Of a stretch of DNA of 64,000 nucleotides, positions 34,322 to 42,128 are shown piece by piece (the stretch's first letter is position 1; the number at the start of each line of letters is the position of its first letter). The notes under the pieces are model-generated. The model saw nothing but the letters and a program-made list of their open reading frames with translations. It had not been told where the DNA came from and ran no database searches. A program made the position numbers and the translations under genes. Source of the stretch: Archangium primigenium (GTDB lineage: Bacteria > Myxococcota > Myxococcia > Myxococcales > Myxococcaceae); NCBI RefSeq assembly GCF_016904885.1, contig NZ_JADWYI010000001.1, positions 5,766,001 through 5,830,000 of the forward strand, written 5' to 3'.

Positions 34322-36178
34322 ATGCACCCCGCTCCCCCCTCCCCTCTTCCGCACCGTGCCTGGGCGCGCTGGCGCCGGCCCTTGTTCTGGGGGGTCGTGG
34401 CGCTGCTCGTGCTGGAGCTCGTCTACATCGCGATGCTCGCCACGGGGGGACTGGCGTGGTTGCTCAACCGCCTCATCCCCGACACGCGCCTGGGCTGGAG
34501 CAAGGCCACCAGCGTGGTGCCCGGGCGCATCCACCTGGAGAACTTCTTCCTGCACAATTTCGCCCAGGGCGGAGGCGACTGGCGGATCGAGCTCGACCGG
34601 GCGGAGGTGAACGTGTCCCTCCACGCCCTGTTCCTCCAGCGCTTCGAGACGGAGTCGCTGGAGGTCCACGGCATCAAGGCGCGCATCCACAGCGTCTCCA
34701 CCGAGCCCGAGCAGGACCCGGCGCGCCCCCAGGCCGAAGGCGCGGAGAAAGAGGAGCCGGGCGGGTGGAGGATCCGGCTGCGGGAGGTGCGGGTGCACGA
34801 CGTTCACGCGTTCATCTGGAACCAGGCGCGGCTCACGGGCATGCAGGAGGTCCAGGGCGGGCTGGACGTGCAGCCCGGCAAGCGCATCGTCCTGGAGGAC
34901 ATCCGGCTGCGGCTCGGTCCGGGCGAGCTGTTCCTCATGGAGGACGCGATCGCGCGGGTGGAGCGCGGTGAGGCGAGCGCCCGGCTCGAGGCGCGCTACC
35001 GGGGCACGGAGGGCATCGATCTCATCGCGGGCCTCACGGGCGGACGGCTCCAGGTGAGCGCCACCGTGCCCGCCGTCAGCTCGCTGCAGCACCTGGTGCC
35101 CCGCTTCGAGGGGCTCTCGCCCGAGGGGGGCGCGGGCCGGGTGGAGGTGGACCTGCACGTGAAGGACGGTCGGCTCGCGCCGGGCACGGTCATCCGCGGC
35201 CAGGGCGAGCCCTTCACGCTGCCCGTGGGGCCCTTGCGGCTGCATGCCCCGTGGAACCTGCTCGCGGACGTGCACACCCGCGAGGATGGCGAGGATCGGC
35301 TGGGGCTGAAGTTCACCATGGGGCCGGTGCGCATGGAGGGCGGCAAGGCACCGGGCCAGGTCCTGGAGACCCCGGAGGTGCGCCTGTTGATGGGGGCGAA
35401 GTCCCCGCGCCTGGGTGAGGCCCTGCCCGACGTGCACATGAGCCTGAGCGCGGCGCGCAGCAACCCCGTGGAGCTGCGCATGCTCAACGGCTGGCTGGGC
35501 CCCTCCTTCCAGGTGGAGTCCGGCCAGGCCTTCGTGAAGGCCTCCTCCCGCGCCAACCCCGAGGACGGCGGCGGCGAGGGCCACCTGAACGTGGACACCC
35601 AGGGGTTCCGGGCCCGGTGGAGCGGCGCGCGCATCACCGGACGCCTGCTGCTCGACGTGGACGCACACAAGCTGGCCTTCAACCAGGAGCGGGTGACGCT
35701 GCATGGCAGCCGGATGCTCCTGCGCGGGGTGGCCGTCCACACCGAGAAGGACAGCGAGCGCGACTGGGATGGAACGCTCGTCTTCCCCGAGGCCACCCTG
35801 GGCCTGTCGTCCCCGCCCTCCTTCCGGGGGCGCTTCACGGGCAGCTTCTCCAACGCGGCGCCGCTCGTGGCCCTGCTCACGCAGCAGGGCGCCTTTCCCC
35901 ACTTCTTCTCCCCGCTGCTGCGGGCCGAGAACCTTCAAATCTCCGGCGGGGTGACCCTGGGCAAGGACGGGGCCGTGTTCGACACGCTGCGCGCCAAGGC
36001 GGAGGGCCTCGAGGTGCGCGGCCAGGCCCGGAGCGTGAACGGCGCGACCTCGGCGCTCCTGCTGGTGAAGCTCGGCATCCTCTCCGTGGGGGTGGAGGTG
36101 GTCCCCGGGGACACGAACATCCACCTGGTCCTGCCCGAGCGTTGGTACACGCGCCGCACGGGGGAAGTCCTCCCCTGA
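34322..36178 (+). CDS. AsmA/DUF748-like periplasmic protein anchored in the inner membrane
   Basis: A 618-residue protein with one N-terminal membrane helix (about 22-45) and a long beta-rich remainder. Repeating text such as GRIHLENFFLHNF, AEVNVSLHALFL and ESLEVHGIKARI is typical of AsmA-like proteins, which bridge the periplasm in lipid transport or outer-membrane homeostasis. No nucleotide-binding or catalytic motif is visible. ATG 34322 begins MHPAPPSPL and is preferred over 34295 because the extra residues are Pro-rich and unlike a signal. It is divergent from ftsB and convergent with the TlpA-like gene 3 bases away. The family call comes from overall pattern, so the role is tentative. 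Confidence 0.68.
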   Translation: MHPAPPSPLPHRAWARWRRPLFWGVVALLVLELVYIAMLATGGLAWLLNRLIPDTRLGWSKATSVVPGRIHLENFFLHNFAQGGGDWRIELDRAEVNVSLHALFLQRFETESLEVHGIKARIHSVSTEPEQDPARPQAEGAEKEEPGGWRIRLREVRVHDVHAFIWNQARLTGMQEVQGGLDVQPGKRIVLEDIRLRLGPGELFLMEDAIARVERGEASARLEARYRGTEGIDLIAGLTGGRLQVSATVPAVSSLQHLVPRFEGLSPEGGAGRVEVDLHVKDGRLAPGTVIRGQGEPFTLPVGPLRLHAPWNLLADVHTREDGEDRLGLKFTMGPVRMEGGKAPGQVLETPEVRLLMGAKSPRLGEALPDVHMSLSAARSNPVELRMLNGWLGPSFQVESGQAFVKASSRANPEDGGGEGHLNVDTQGFRARWSGARITGRLLLDVDAHKLAFNQERVTLHGSRMLLRGVAVHTEKDSERDWDGTLVFPEATLGLSSPPSFRGRFTGSFSNAAPLVALLTQQGAFPHFFSPLLRAENLQISGGVTLGKDGAVFDTLRAKAEGLEVRGQARSVNGATSALLLVKLGILSVGVEVVPGDTNIHLVLPERWYTRRTGEVLP

Positions 36179-36181
36179 GGC

Positions 36182-36709
36182 TCAGCGGCGCAGCAGGGTC
36201 TGGACGGCGTCGGACAGCGCGCCGTGGCCCGCCATGCCCTGCCACGCTCCGGCCACCCGGCCCTCCTTGTCCAGGAGGAAGGTGGCGGGCAAGGCGGGGA
36301 TGAGGCCGTAGGCACTCTGGCCCTGCTGCAGGGCGGGGTTGGACACCAGGAGGGGGACGCCCGCGGGGGCGTAGTCCTGGGCGAAGGGGGCCAGCGTGCG
36401 CGGGCCGTCGAGATCCAGTCCCACCAGCACCACCCGGAGGCCCTGGGGGCCGAGCTCCTTCTGGAGCGCCTCGAGCGTGGGCAACTGCGCGAGCGAGGGG
36501 AAGCTCCAGGTGGCGAAGAAGGACACCAGCACCACGCGGCCGGGCAGCTCGCGCCAGTCGTACGGGGTGGGCCCCACGGCGGGCAGCACCAGGGCACGCA
36601 GGTAGGGGGACGCGGTGCCGGTGAGCCGGGGCGCCTCGGGCTCCCGGTGGCAGCCCGCGAGCGCCAGCAACAGGACCCCCACGCGCGCCAGCGCCCGCCC
36701 GCGGCTCAT
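36182..36709 (-). CDS. TlpA-like thioredoxin-fold lipoprotein lacking the active-site cysteines
   Basis: A 175-residue lipoprotein (signal ending LLLALAGC) with a thioredoxin fold: GRVVLVSFFATWSFPS, LRVVLVGLDLDG and the cis-Pro segment PALPATFLLDKEG. Where TlpA/ResA proteins have WCxxC, this has WSFPS, so both redox cysteines are Ser and thiol chemistry is not possible in the usual way. It may bind or sense something instead. The start ATG overlaps the stop of the Fur-type gene (ATGA), so both are expressed together, which suggests a metal- or redox-related role. Confidence 0.85.
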   Translation of the reverse strand: MSRGRALARVGVLLLALAGCHREPEAPRLTGTASPYLRALVLPAVGPTPYDWRELPGRVVLVSFFATWSFPSLAQLPTLEALQKELGPQGLRVVLVGLDLDGPRTLAPFAQDYAPAGVPLLVSNPALQQGQSAYGLIPALPATFLLDKEGRVAGAWQGMAGHGALSDAVQTLLRR

Positions 36710-37161
36710 GCCTCGCTCTTGGCCTTGCCCAGGCGCTGGCAGTTGCGGCACAGCCCGTAGAGTTCCATCTTGTGCGACGTCACGGTGAAGCCGTGCCGGC
36801 GCGCCACCACTTCCTGCATCTGCTCGATGCGCTCGTCCTCGAACTCGACGATGGTGCCGCAGTGGGTGCAGATGAGGTGATCGTGGTGGTGGCGACCCAC
36901 GGCCGCCTCATAGCGCGTCTGCCCGTCCCCGAAATTGCGAGCGTGGGCCAATCCACACTCCCCGAGCAATTTCATGGTCCGGTACACCGTGGCCACGGAA
37001 ACCTTGGCATCCTGCTCTCGCACCTTGTTCCACAGTTCCTCGACGGACAGGTGCCCGCCGACGGAGAAGAAGGTGTCGATGATGAGGCTGCGCTGGCGCG
37101 TGCTCTTCAGCCCGTGCTGCGCCATGTAGTGCTGCAGCACCTCGTCCATGTTCCGATTCAC
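36706..37161 (-). CDS. Fur-family metal-responsive regulator
   Basis: A 151-residue repressor of the Fur/Zur/PerR family. The N-terminal winged helix (KSTRQRSLIIDTFFS, then VSVATVYRTMKLL) is followed by the metal-binding GRHHHDHLICTHCG and a second CxxC in GLCRNC, the structural zinc site. Which metal it senses cannot be told; HHHDH is shared by several subfamilies. GTG 37161 has AGGAGG 10 bases upstream; ATG 37149 is the alternative. It is co-transcribed with the TlpA-like lipoprotein. A divergent gene begins about 215 bases away. Confidence 0.92.
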   Translation of the reverse strand: MNRNMDEVLQHYMAQHGLKSTRQRSLIIDTFFSVGGHLSVEELWNKVREQDAKVSVATVYRTMKLLGECGLAHARNFGDGQTRYEAAVGRHHHDHLICTHCGTIVEFEDERIEQMQEVVARRHGFTVTSHKMELYGLCRNCQRLGKAKSEA

Positions 37162-37376
37162 AGCTCGCCTGCCTCCTGGCCCGCTCCCCTGTCCTGCCGG
37201 GCCAGCGTGCGTCCACCGGGAGAGCGTGCGGGATGCACGGGCCCCGGTCCAGATGTACTACCGACTTGCACCCGCCTCTGGCTGTTTAGATTGAGGCCTG
37301 TCGGATTCATTGACACCCGTCCGCCAGCGAAGATAGAGGCACCCGGCCTCGTAAACGAGCATTTTTCCGCGATTTC

Positions 37377-38585
37377 ATGAACCGTCACTGGCAGAGACAA
37401 CGGCAACCCGATGACGTCCCCACCCCCGTGGCGGTGGCCGTCTCCGACTACTGCCGGCGAGCCCAATCGCCTGCAACCCCCTCCGAGGTCCGCGAGGCCC
37501 TCGCCCTGCTGACCGAGGCCGACGACTTCCGCGTCCGCGGTTTGACGGACGCGGAGCCCGGCGCCACGCCCCTGGGGCCCTTCGCCGTGGTGGACGTGCT
37601 CCACGGCACGGCCCCGGCGACCGCCGCGACCCGGCAGGCCTGTGGGTACTACGAGGTGGTGCGGGAGTTGGCCCGCGTCCATGAGGAGAAGCGCCCGCCC
37701 GCGCCTCCCGTGGCCGACGTGCCGACCTTCGCCGTGCCCCCGGCCCGGCAGGCCGCCCCCCCACCCCTCAACGTGCATGCCCGCCGGGAGACCGAGCCGG
37801 CGGCCGAGACCGTCCAGTCGCGCATCGCGCCGCGCAAGCGGCAGGCCACCGCCGAGCCACCGCCCGAGGAGCTGGATCAGGACGGGCCGAGCTTCCTGCG
37901 GCGCGACCTGCCCAAGCCACGCGGCCGCTTCACCCGTCTGGAGGCGCCCAAGTCGAGCTTCCAGGAGCTCACGCGCGCGGGCGGCAAGGAAGTCCTCGAG
38001 GCCCTGCTGGAGTCCAACGAGAACCGCTTCGCACTGCACAAGGCCGTGGAGCAGCAGTACAACGGGCCGCGCGGGGAGCTGACGCTCGGGGAGATGGAGT
38101 CGGTGCTCAAGGAGCACGGGCTGCTGTCCGCCCTGGAGGAGCGCGAGCACGCGGCCATCCTGGCCTCGTTCACCGAGCACCGCGGCGCGTCCGGCCGGGT
38201 GGGTTGGGCGCTGGGCCTGAGCCCGCCGGAGCTCAAGCAGCTCGAGGCCAAGCTCGGCATCTCCGAGCAGGTGGAGGCCGTGCGCGAGCGCTTCCGCCGC
38301 GAGGCCCTCACCGGCCGCCACCTCACCCAGAAGCTGGATCTGCTCGGGCGCGACAAGTACCTGGTGGACCTCGGCATCAAGAAGCGCTTCTCCGACATGC
38401 TGCGCCGCGAGCTGGAAGTCATGGTGCGCGAGGAAGGCCCCGACGTGGCCTCGATCAGCGCCCTCTGCGAGGCGATCGCCCGCAAGCACGGGGCGCCCTC
38501 CGAGCTCGTCTCGCGCGCCCTCGAGCGCCTGGGCGTGGCGCCGGCGCACCTCAAGGGCACGCTCCCTCCCTCCTCCACATCCTAG
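37377..38585 (+). CDS. Cytoplasmic protein of unknown function, helical C-terminus
   Basis: A 402-residue protein. The N-terminal ~85 residues (DDVPTPVAVAVSDYCRRAQS) form one small domain. A Pro/Ala/Arg-rich linker (about 100-175) follows, then a helical C-terminal domain (about 190-395) in which GRVGWALGLSPPELKQLEAK and RHLTQKLDLLGRDKYLVDLG look like helix-turn-helix-type segments. That might be a DNA-binding or protein-interaction module, but I do not recognise the family. It is followed 17 bases later by the FmdB gene and is probably co-transcribed with it. A weak promoter candidate (TTGCAC / TAGATT, 15-base spacer) lies about 85-110 bases upstream. Confidence 0.75.
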   Translation: MNRHWQRQRQPDDVPTPVAVAVSDYCRRAQSPATPSEVREALALLTEADDFRVRGLTDAEPGATPLGPFAVVDVLHGTAPATAATRQACGYYEVVRELARVHEEKRPPAPPVADVPTFAVPPARQAAPPPLNVHARRETEPAAETVQSRIAPRKRQATAEPPPEELDQDGPSFLRRDLPKPRGRFTRLEAPKSSFQELTRAGGKEVLEALLESNENRFALHKAVEQQYNGPRGELTLGEMESVLKEHGLLSALEEREHAAILASFTEHRGASGRVGWALGLSPPELKQLEAKLGISEQVEAVRERFRREALTGRHLTQKLDLLGRDKYLVDLGIKKRFSDMLRRELEVMVREEGPDVASISALCEAIARKHGAPSELVSRALERLGVAPAHLKGTLPPSSTS

Positions 38586-38602
38586 AAAGAGGCCCCAGTC
38601 CC

Positions 38603-38971
38603 ATGCCCATCTACGAATACAGCTGCAGCTCCTGTGGAAAGACGATCGACGTCCTGCAGAAGATCAGCGATCCCACGCCGGAGAAGTGCACCGCGTGCGG
38701 CGCCCAGGCGTCACTCAGCCGCGTGGTGAGCCGCTCGAGCTTCCACCTCAAGGGCGGCGGTTGGTACAAGGACCTCTACGGCTCCACCAACACGTCCGGC
38801 TCCAGCGGGGGCTCGTCGTCCTCGGGCTCGTCCGGCTCCGGCACCAGCACCAGCACGGGCGCGTCCGGCTCCAGCGACACGTCGTCCGCGTCGTCGTCCT
38901 CGTCCACGCCGAGCACCTCCAGCGGCACGACGAGCAGCACGCCGGCCGCGCCGGCCGCCGCCAAGAGCTGA
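38603..38971 (+). CDS. FmdB-family zinc-ribbon protein with Ser/Gly/Thr-rich tail
   Basis: A 122-residue protein. Residues 1-60 are an FmdB-type zinc ribbon: MPIYEYSCSSCGKTIDVLQK with CxxC at 8-11 and CTACG at about 31-35. The second half (about 64-122) is almost only Ser, Gly, Thr, Ala and Pro and likely disordered. FmdB-like ribbons are regulatory or housekeeping small proteins of uncertain role. It starts 17 bases after the upstream gene stops. Confidence 0.88.
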   Translation: MPIYEYSCSSCGKTIDVLQKISDPTPEKCTACGAQASLSRVVSRSSFHLKGGGWYKDLYGSTNTSGSSGGSSSSGSSGSGTSTSTGASGSSDTSSASSSSSTPSTSSGTTSSTPAAPAAAKS

Positions 38972-39019
38972 GCGGCGGAAAAGTCGCGAGGGGGGAGCGC
39001 CAGGGGGAGACTGGGCCAC

Positions 39020-39220
39020 GTGCCCTTTCCCCCGTCCAAGCGTCCCCCCCGTCGCTGTGTGCTCTGTGACCATCCGGAGCTGACCGATGCCCGTGGCAAG
39101 GGCCGGTTCCTGCTCGTCCCCGATCCCGAGGGCCGCGGCCCCATCTGTCCACCGGTGAAGGGTTGTGGCGAGCAGCGGCGGCGCCTGGACGACAACGCGT
39201 CCCCCCCGCCCGCCGCCTGA
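39020..39220 (+). CDS. Small protein with paired cysteines (possible zinc finger)
   Basis: A 66-residue frame beginning with GTG at 39020, with GGGGGAG about 11 bases upstream. It has CVLC near residue 13 and CPPVKGC near 43, spaced so that four Cys could bind one zinc. The ends are basic and Pro-rich. It lies between two genes on the same strand with no competing frame. It may be a genuine small zinc-binding protein, but short GC-rich frames also arise by chance. Confidence 0.5.
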   Translation: MPFPPSKRPPRRCVLCDHPELTDARGKGRFLLVPDPEGRGPICPPVKGCGEQRRRLDDNASPPPAA

Positions 39221-39268
39221 GTTAAGGAGGCGCCTTGCCGCGCGATCCCGCGCGAGAGGACCGTCTCC

Positions 39269-39862
39269 ATGCTCGTTCCCGTACTGCTCGCCTCGTTGTT
39301 CGCCCTCACCCCCGTGGAGTCCGCGCCGTCCGCCGCGGATCCCTCCGTCTCCTTCGCCCGGACGTGGGAAGGCCGCCAGGCGCGGCTGCTCGAGGGACTG
39401 GAGCTGGCGGCCACCTTCAAGCCCTCGGAGACCCCGGCCCTGCGCCTCACGGACGCCACGCGTCTGGGGCTCATGGACGCTCCCCTGCCCCTGGACACCG
39501 GCGGCGGCGTGAGCAGCGACCTGCGGCCGGTGCTCTCGCTGGCGCTCGGCCTGATCCTCGGCTTTGGCCTCGGGCACATCGTGGCCGGGGACACCAACGG
39601 CTTCATCCTCTTCCTGGTGGTGGACGTGGCCATCATCGTCGCCAGCAGCGTGCTGCACTACGCCCTGGGCGGCATCTTCTGGGGCATCGGCGGCCTGGCC
39701 CTGCTCGTCTCGCACGTCATCCAGGGCATCGACGCCTACCAGACGGCGGGCGGCGCTCGCATCGTCGAGGCCACGCGCCGGCGCGCCATCCTCGTGGCGG
39801 ACACCTCCAACGGCCGGGACGCGCCGCTCGTCTCCACGCGGGCCTTCGGCTTCGCCTTCTAG
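39269..39862 (+). CDS. Membrane protein of unknown function
   Basis: A 197-residue protein with a signal peptide (about 1-20) and a soluble part (21-85), followed by two or three hydrophobic helices (about 88-155) containing GLILGFGLGHIVAGDTNGF and VSHVIQGIDAYQ. The C-terminal ~35 residues are soluble. The GLGHIxxG pattern occurs in short conserved membrane proteins of unknown role in Deltaproteobacteria. It is followed 6 bases later by a lipoprotein gene on the same strand, so the two probably form an envelope operon. Confidence 0.75.
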   Translation: MLVPVLLASLFALTPVESAPSAADPSVSFARTWEGRQARLLEGLELAATFKPSETPALRLTDATRLGLMDAPLPLDTGGGVSSDLRPVLSLALGLILGFGLGHIVAGDTNGFILFLVVDVAIIVASSVLHYALGGIFWGIGGLALLVSHVIQGIDAYQTAGGARIVEATRRRAILVADTSNGRDAPLVSTRAFGFAF

Positions 39863-39868
39863 GACGGG

Positions 39869-40621
39869 GTGCCCCGCGTGAAACGACTCCTCGTCCTGTC
39901 CCTCACCCTGCTGCTGGCCGCCGGCTGCGCGAGCCAGACGAAGCTCAGCGCGGAGGACCGCTCGTCGTTGGATCGGGATCTGACCACGGGCCCGGCGGCG
40001 GTGCGCTACCTGAAGGTCTCCAGCTACGTCACCCCCTTCTTCGGGGATGGCTCCAAGCGGCTGCTCACGCCCTACCCGCCCGAGGAGGTGCGGTTGCTCA
40101 ACGACACCAAGGGCCAGCCCCTCAACCCCGGGCCCATCCAGACGCTGGTGCCCGCGGGCACCCAGGTGCGGGTGCTCAAGGTGGAGTTCCCCACCTCCTG
40201 GGCCATCGCCGAGCGGGTGCTGTACTCCCCGCGCACCCAGCCCTGGGTGTACCTCCAGGTGGAGGGCGCGCCGGCCGGCTCGCCCATCATCCTCGTGCTG
40301 CCGCCCCGGCTGGACACGCGGGAGGACGTGCGCGCGGAGCTGGACCGGCACCTGCTGGTGCAGGACCCGGCACCCCGGCTGGGCAAGTTCGCGGCGCGCT
40401 TCCGGGAAGCCCTCCAGCAGAAGCGTGTCCTGGAGGGCATGCCCGAGGCCGCGCTGGAGCTGTCCTGGGGCGCGCCGGAGACCATCCGCCGCACGCTGGA
40501 CGGCCCTCGGGTGAATCAGGAGTGGGTGTACCCGGGCGGCAAGCGCCGGGTGTTCCTCACCGACGGCGTGGTGACGCGCATCGATGAGGGCGCGGGCGCC
40601 ACCGAGGCCCCCGCGAAGTAG
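39869..40621 (+). CDS. Lipoprotein of unknown function
   Basis: A 250-residue lipoprotein. The signal ends LTLLLAAGC, with Cys20 predicted to be lipidated (counting from GTG 39869). The rest is soluble, with conserved-looking GPAAVRYLKVSSYVTPFFGD and TRIDEG. GTG 39869 has AGGA four bases upstream; GTG 39878 (MKRLLVLS) also gives a good signal peptide. It follows the membrane protein by 6 bases. No catalytic motif is visible. It ends before a strong bidirectional hairpin. Confidence 0.75.
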   Translation: MPRVKRLLVLSLTLLLAAGCASQTKLSAEDRSSLDRDLTTGPAAVRYLKVSSYVTPFFGDGSKRLLTPYPPEEVRLLNDTKGQPLNPGPIQTLVPAGTQVRVLKVEFPTSWAIAERVLYSPRTQPWVYLQVEGAPAGSPIILVLPPRLDTREDVRAELDRHLLVQDPAPRLGKFAARFREALQQKRVLEGMPEAALELSWGAPETIRRTLDGPRVNQEWVYPGGKRRVFLTDGVVTRIDEGAGATEAPAK

Positions 40622-40637
40622 GCCCCCTCACGGGACG

Positions 40638-40670
40638 CCGCCCCGCCCTTCTCAGACGGAGGCGGGGCGG
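40638..40670. terminator. Strong bidirectional hairpin between convergent genes
   Basis: Perfect 10-bp inverted repeat CCGCCCCGCC / GGCGGGGCGG with a 13-base loop, between the lipoprotein and the oppositely oriented sugar dehydrogenase. Suits both transcripts. Confidence 0.8.
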
Positions 40671-40684
40671 TGTCTCGGGGTGCC

Positions 40685-42013
40685 TCAGGGCTTCACGGCC
40701 ACGCGCCAGATCGTGTTGCTCGAGTCGTCCGCCACCAGCAGCGAGCCGTCGGGCAGCGCGAGCACGCCCACCGGGCGGCCATACACCTTGGCGGCGGCGC
40801 GGTCGGCGATGAAGCCGGTGAGGAAGTCCTCGGGTGCGCCGCTGGGACGGCCGTCCTTGAAGGGCACGAAGACGACCTTGTAGCCGACGATCTCCGAGCG
40901 GTTCCACGAGCCGTGCTGCCCGATGAAGGCGCCGCCGCGGTACTTCTCCGGGAAGGCCTGGCCCTTGTAGAAGGCGAGCCCCAGGGACGCGGTGTGCGAG
41001 CCCAGCGCCACGTCCGGCACCAGGGTCTTCTGCACCAGGTCGGGCCGCTGGCCGGCGAGCCGGGGATCCTCGTTCGGGCCGAAGTAGGCGAAGGGCCAGC
41101 CGTAGAAGCCCCCTTCCTTCACGCCCGTGAGGTAGTCGGGCACCAGGTCATCGCCCAGCTTGTCGCGCTCGTTGACCACGGTCCACAGCGTGGAGGTGCC
41201 CGGGGCCCAGTCCATGCCCACGGGGTTGCGCAGGCCGCTCGCGTAGATGCGCTCGCCCGAGCCGTCCGGGTTGATCTCCAGGATGTCCGCCCGGCGGATC
41301 TCGTTGTCCAGGCCGTGCTCGGCCACGTTGCTGCCCGAGCCCACCGAGACGTAGATCTTCGAGCCGTCGGCGTTGGCCAGCAGGTTGCGCGTCCAGTGGT
41401 TGTTGTACCCCCCGGCCGGCAGGGTGAGGATCTTCTCGCCCGCGGCGCGCACGGACAGCTGCGTGGCGTCGTAGGGGTAGCGCCAGACGCCGTCGGTGTT
41501 GGCGACGTAGAAGCGATCCTGGAGCAGCAGCATGCCCAGGGGCTGGTGGAGATCCTTCAGGAAGGTCTCGCGCACCTCGGGCGTGCCGTCGCCGTTGGCG
41601 TCGCGCAGGAGGGTGATCCGGTTGGCGCTCGCGCCGATGCGCTGGGAGGCGGCCTTGCCGGACGCCTGGGCCTTCTGGAGGTCCTCCTTGCTCTTGGGCT
41701 CGGTGTTCGACTCGGCCACGAGCACGTCGCCGTTGGGCAGCACGTAGAGCCAGCGGGGGTTCTGGAAGCCATCCGCGTACTTCGTCACCACGAAGCCCTC
41801 GGGAGCCACGGGCGTCTGGCCATCAGGCCAGCCGATGACCTCGCTGTAGTTCTGCACGTCGTGGCTCGTGTCGGGCGCGGGCAGCGCCGGGGGCGGCGTG
41901 GCCGGCGGCGTCCCACCCGGCGTCGGGTTCGGCGTGGCCGGATCGTGCGCGCAAGCCGCCATCAGGGACGCGGCGGAGACACCGAGCAGGGCCTTCTTCA
42001 ACATCGTCGTCAT
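40685..42013 (-). CDS. PQQ-dependent sugar dehydrogenase-like lipoprotein (sorbosone dehydrogenase family)
   Basis: A 442-residue secreted beta-propeller. The signal ends AASLMAACAH (lipoprotein). A Pro-rich linker (about 25-48) precedes the propeller, with typical strings PRWLYVLPNGDVLVAESN, DLHQPLGMLLLQDRFYVAN, GLRNPVGMDWAP, EGGFYGWPFAYFG and VPFKDGRPSG. This pattern matches soluble aldose/sorbosone dehydrogenases that use pyrroloquinoline quinone in the periplasm. The sugar substrate is unknown. ATG 42013 has AGAGG five bases upstream; ATG 42004 is possible. No PQQ-synthesis genes are in the window. Confidence 0.9.
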   Translation of the reverse strand: MTTMLKKALLGVSAASLMAACAHDPATPNPTPGGTPPATPPPALPAPDTSHDVQNYSEVIGWPDGQTPVAPEGFVVTKYADGFQNPRWLYVLPNGDVLVAESNTEPKSKEDLQKAQASGKAASQRIGASANRITLLRDANGDGTPEVRETFLKDLHQPLGMLLLQDRFYVANTDGVWRYPYDATQLSVRAAGEKILTLPAGGYNNHWTRNLLANADGSKIYVSVGSGSNVAEHGLDNEIRRADILEINPDGSGERIYASGLRNPVGMDWAPGTSTLWTVVNERDKLGDDLVPDYLTGVKEGGFYGWPFAYFGPNEDPRLAGQRPDLVQKTLVPDVALGSHTASLGLAFYKGQAFPEKYRGGAFIGQHGSWNRSEIVGYKVVFVPFKDGRPSGAPEDFLTGFIADRAAAKVYGRPVGVLALPDGSLLVADDSSNTIWRVAVKP

Positions 42014-42128
42014 GGCAGCCTCTGGGATGGGAGAGGGCCCTGCCTTAACAACGTCCTCCCCGGAGCAGAGGCGACGAACGCGGGGGGTGTTGACTTCTGG
42101 CTGCCCGAGCCGCCGGGCGCGCGAGGGC

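Noticed and set aside
33839-36124. N-terminal extension of the diguanylate cyclase frame
   Set aside because: The extension runs through ftsB and antisense to the AsmA-like gene; the protein starts naturally at 33838 with a membrane region.
37266-37292. Sigma-70-like promoter TTGCAC/TAGATT upstream of the gene at 37377
   Set aside because: The spacer is only 15 bases and the hexamers are imperfect; mentioned in the gene entry but not called.
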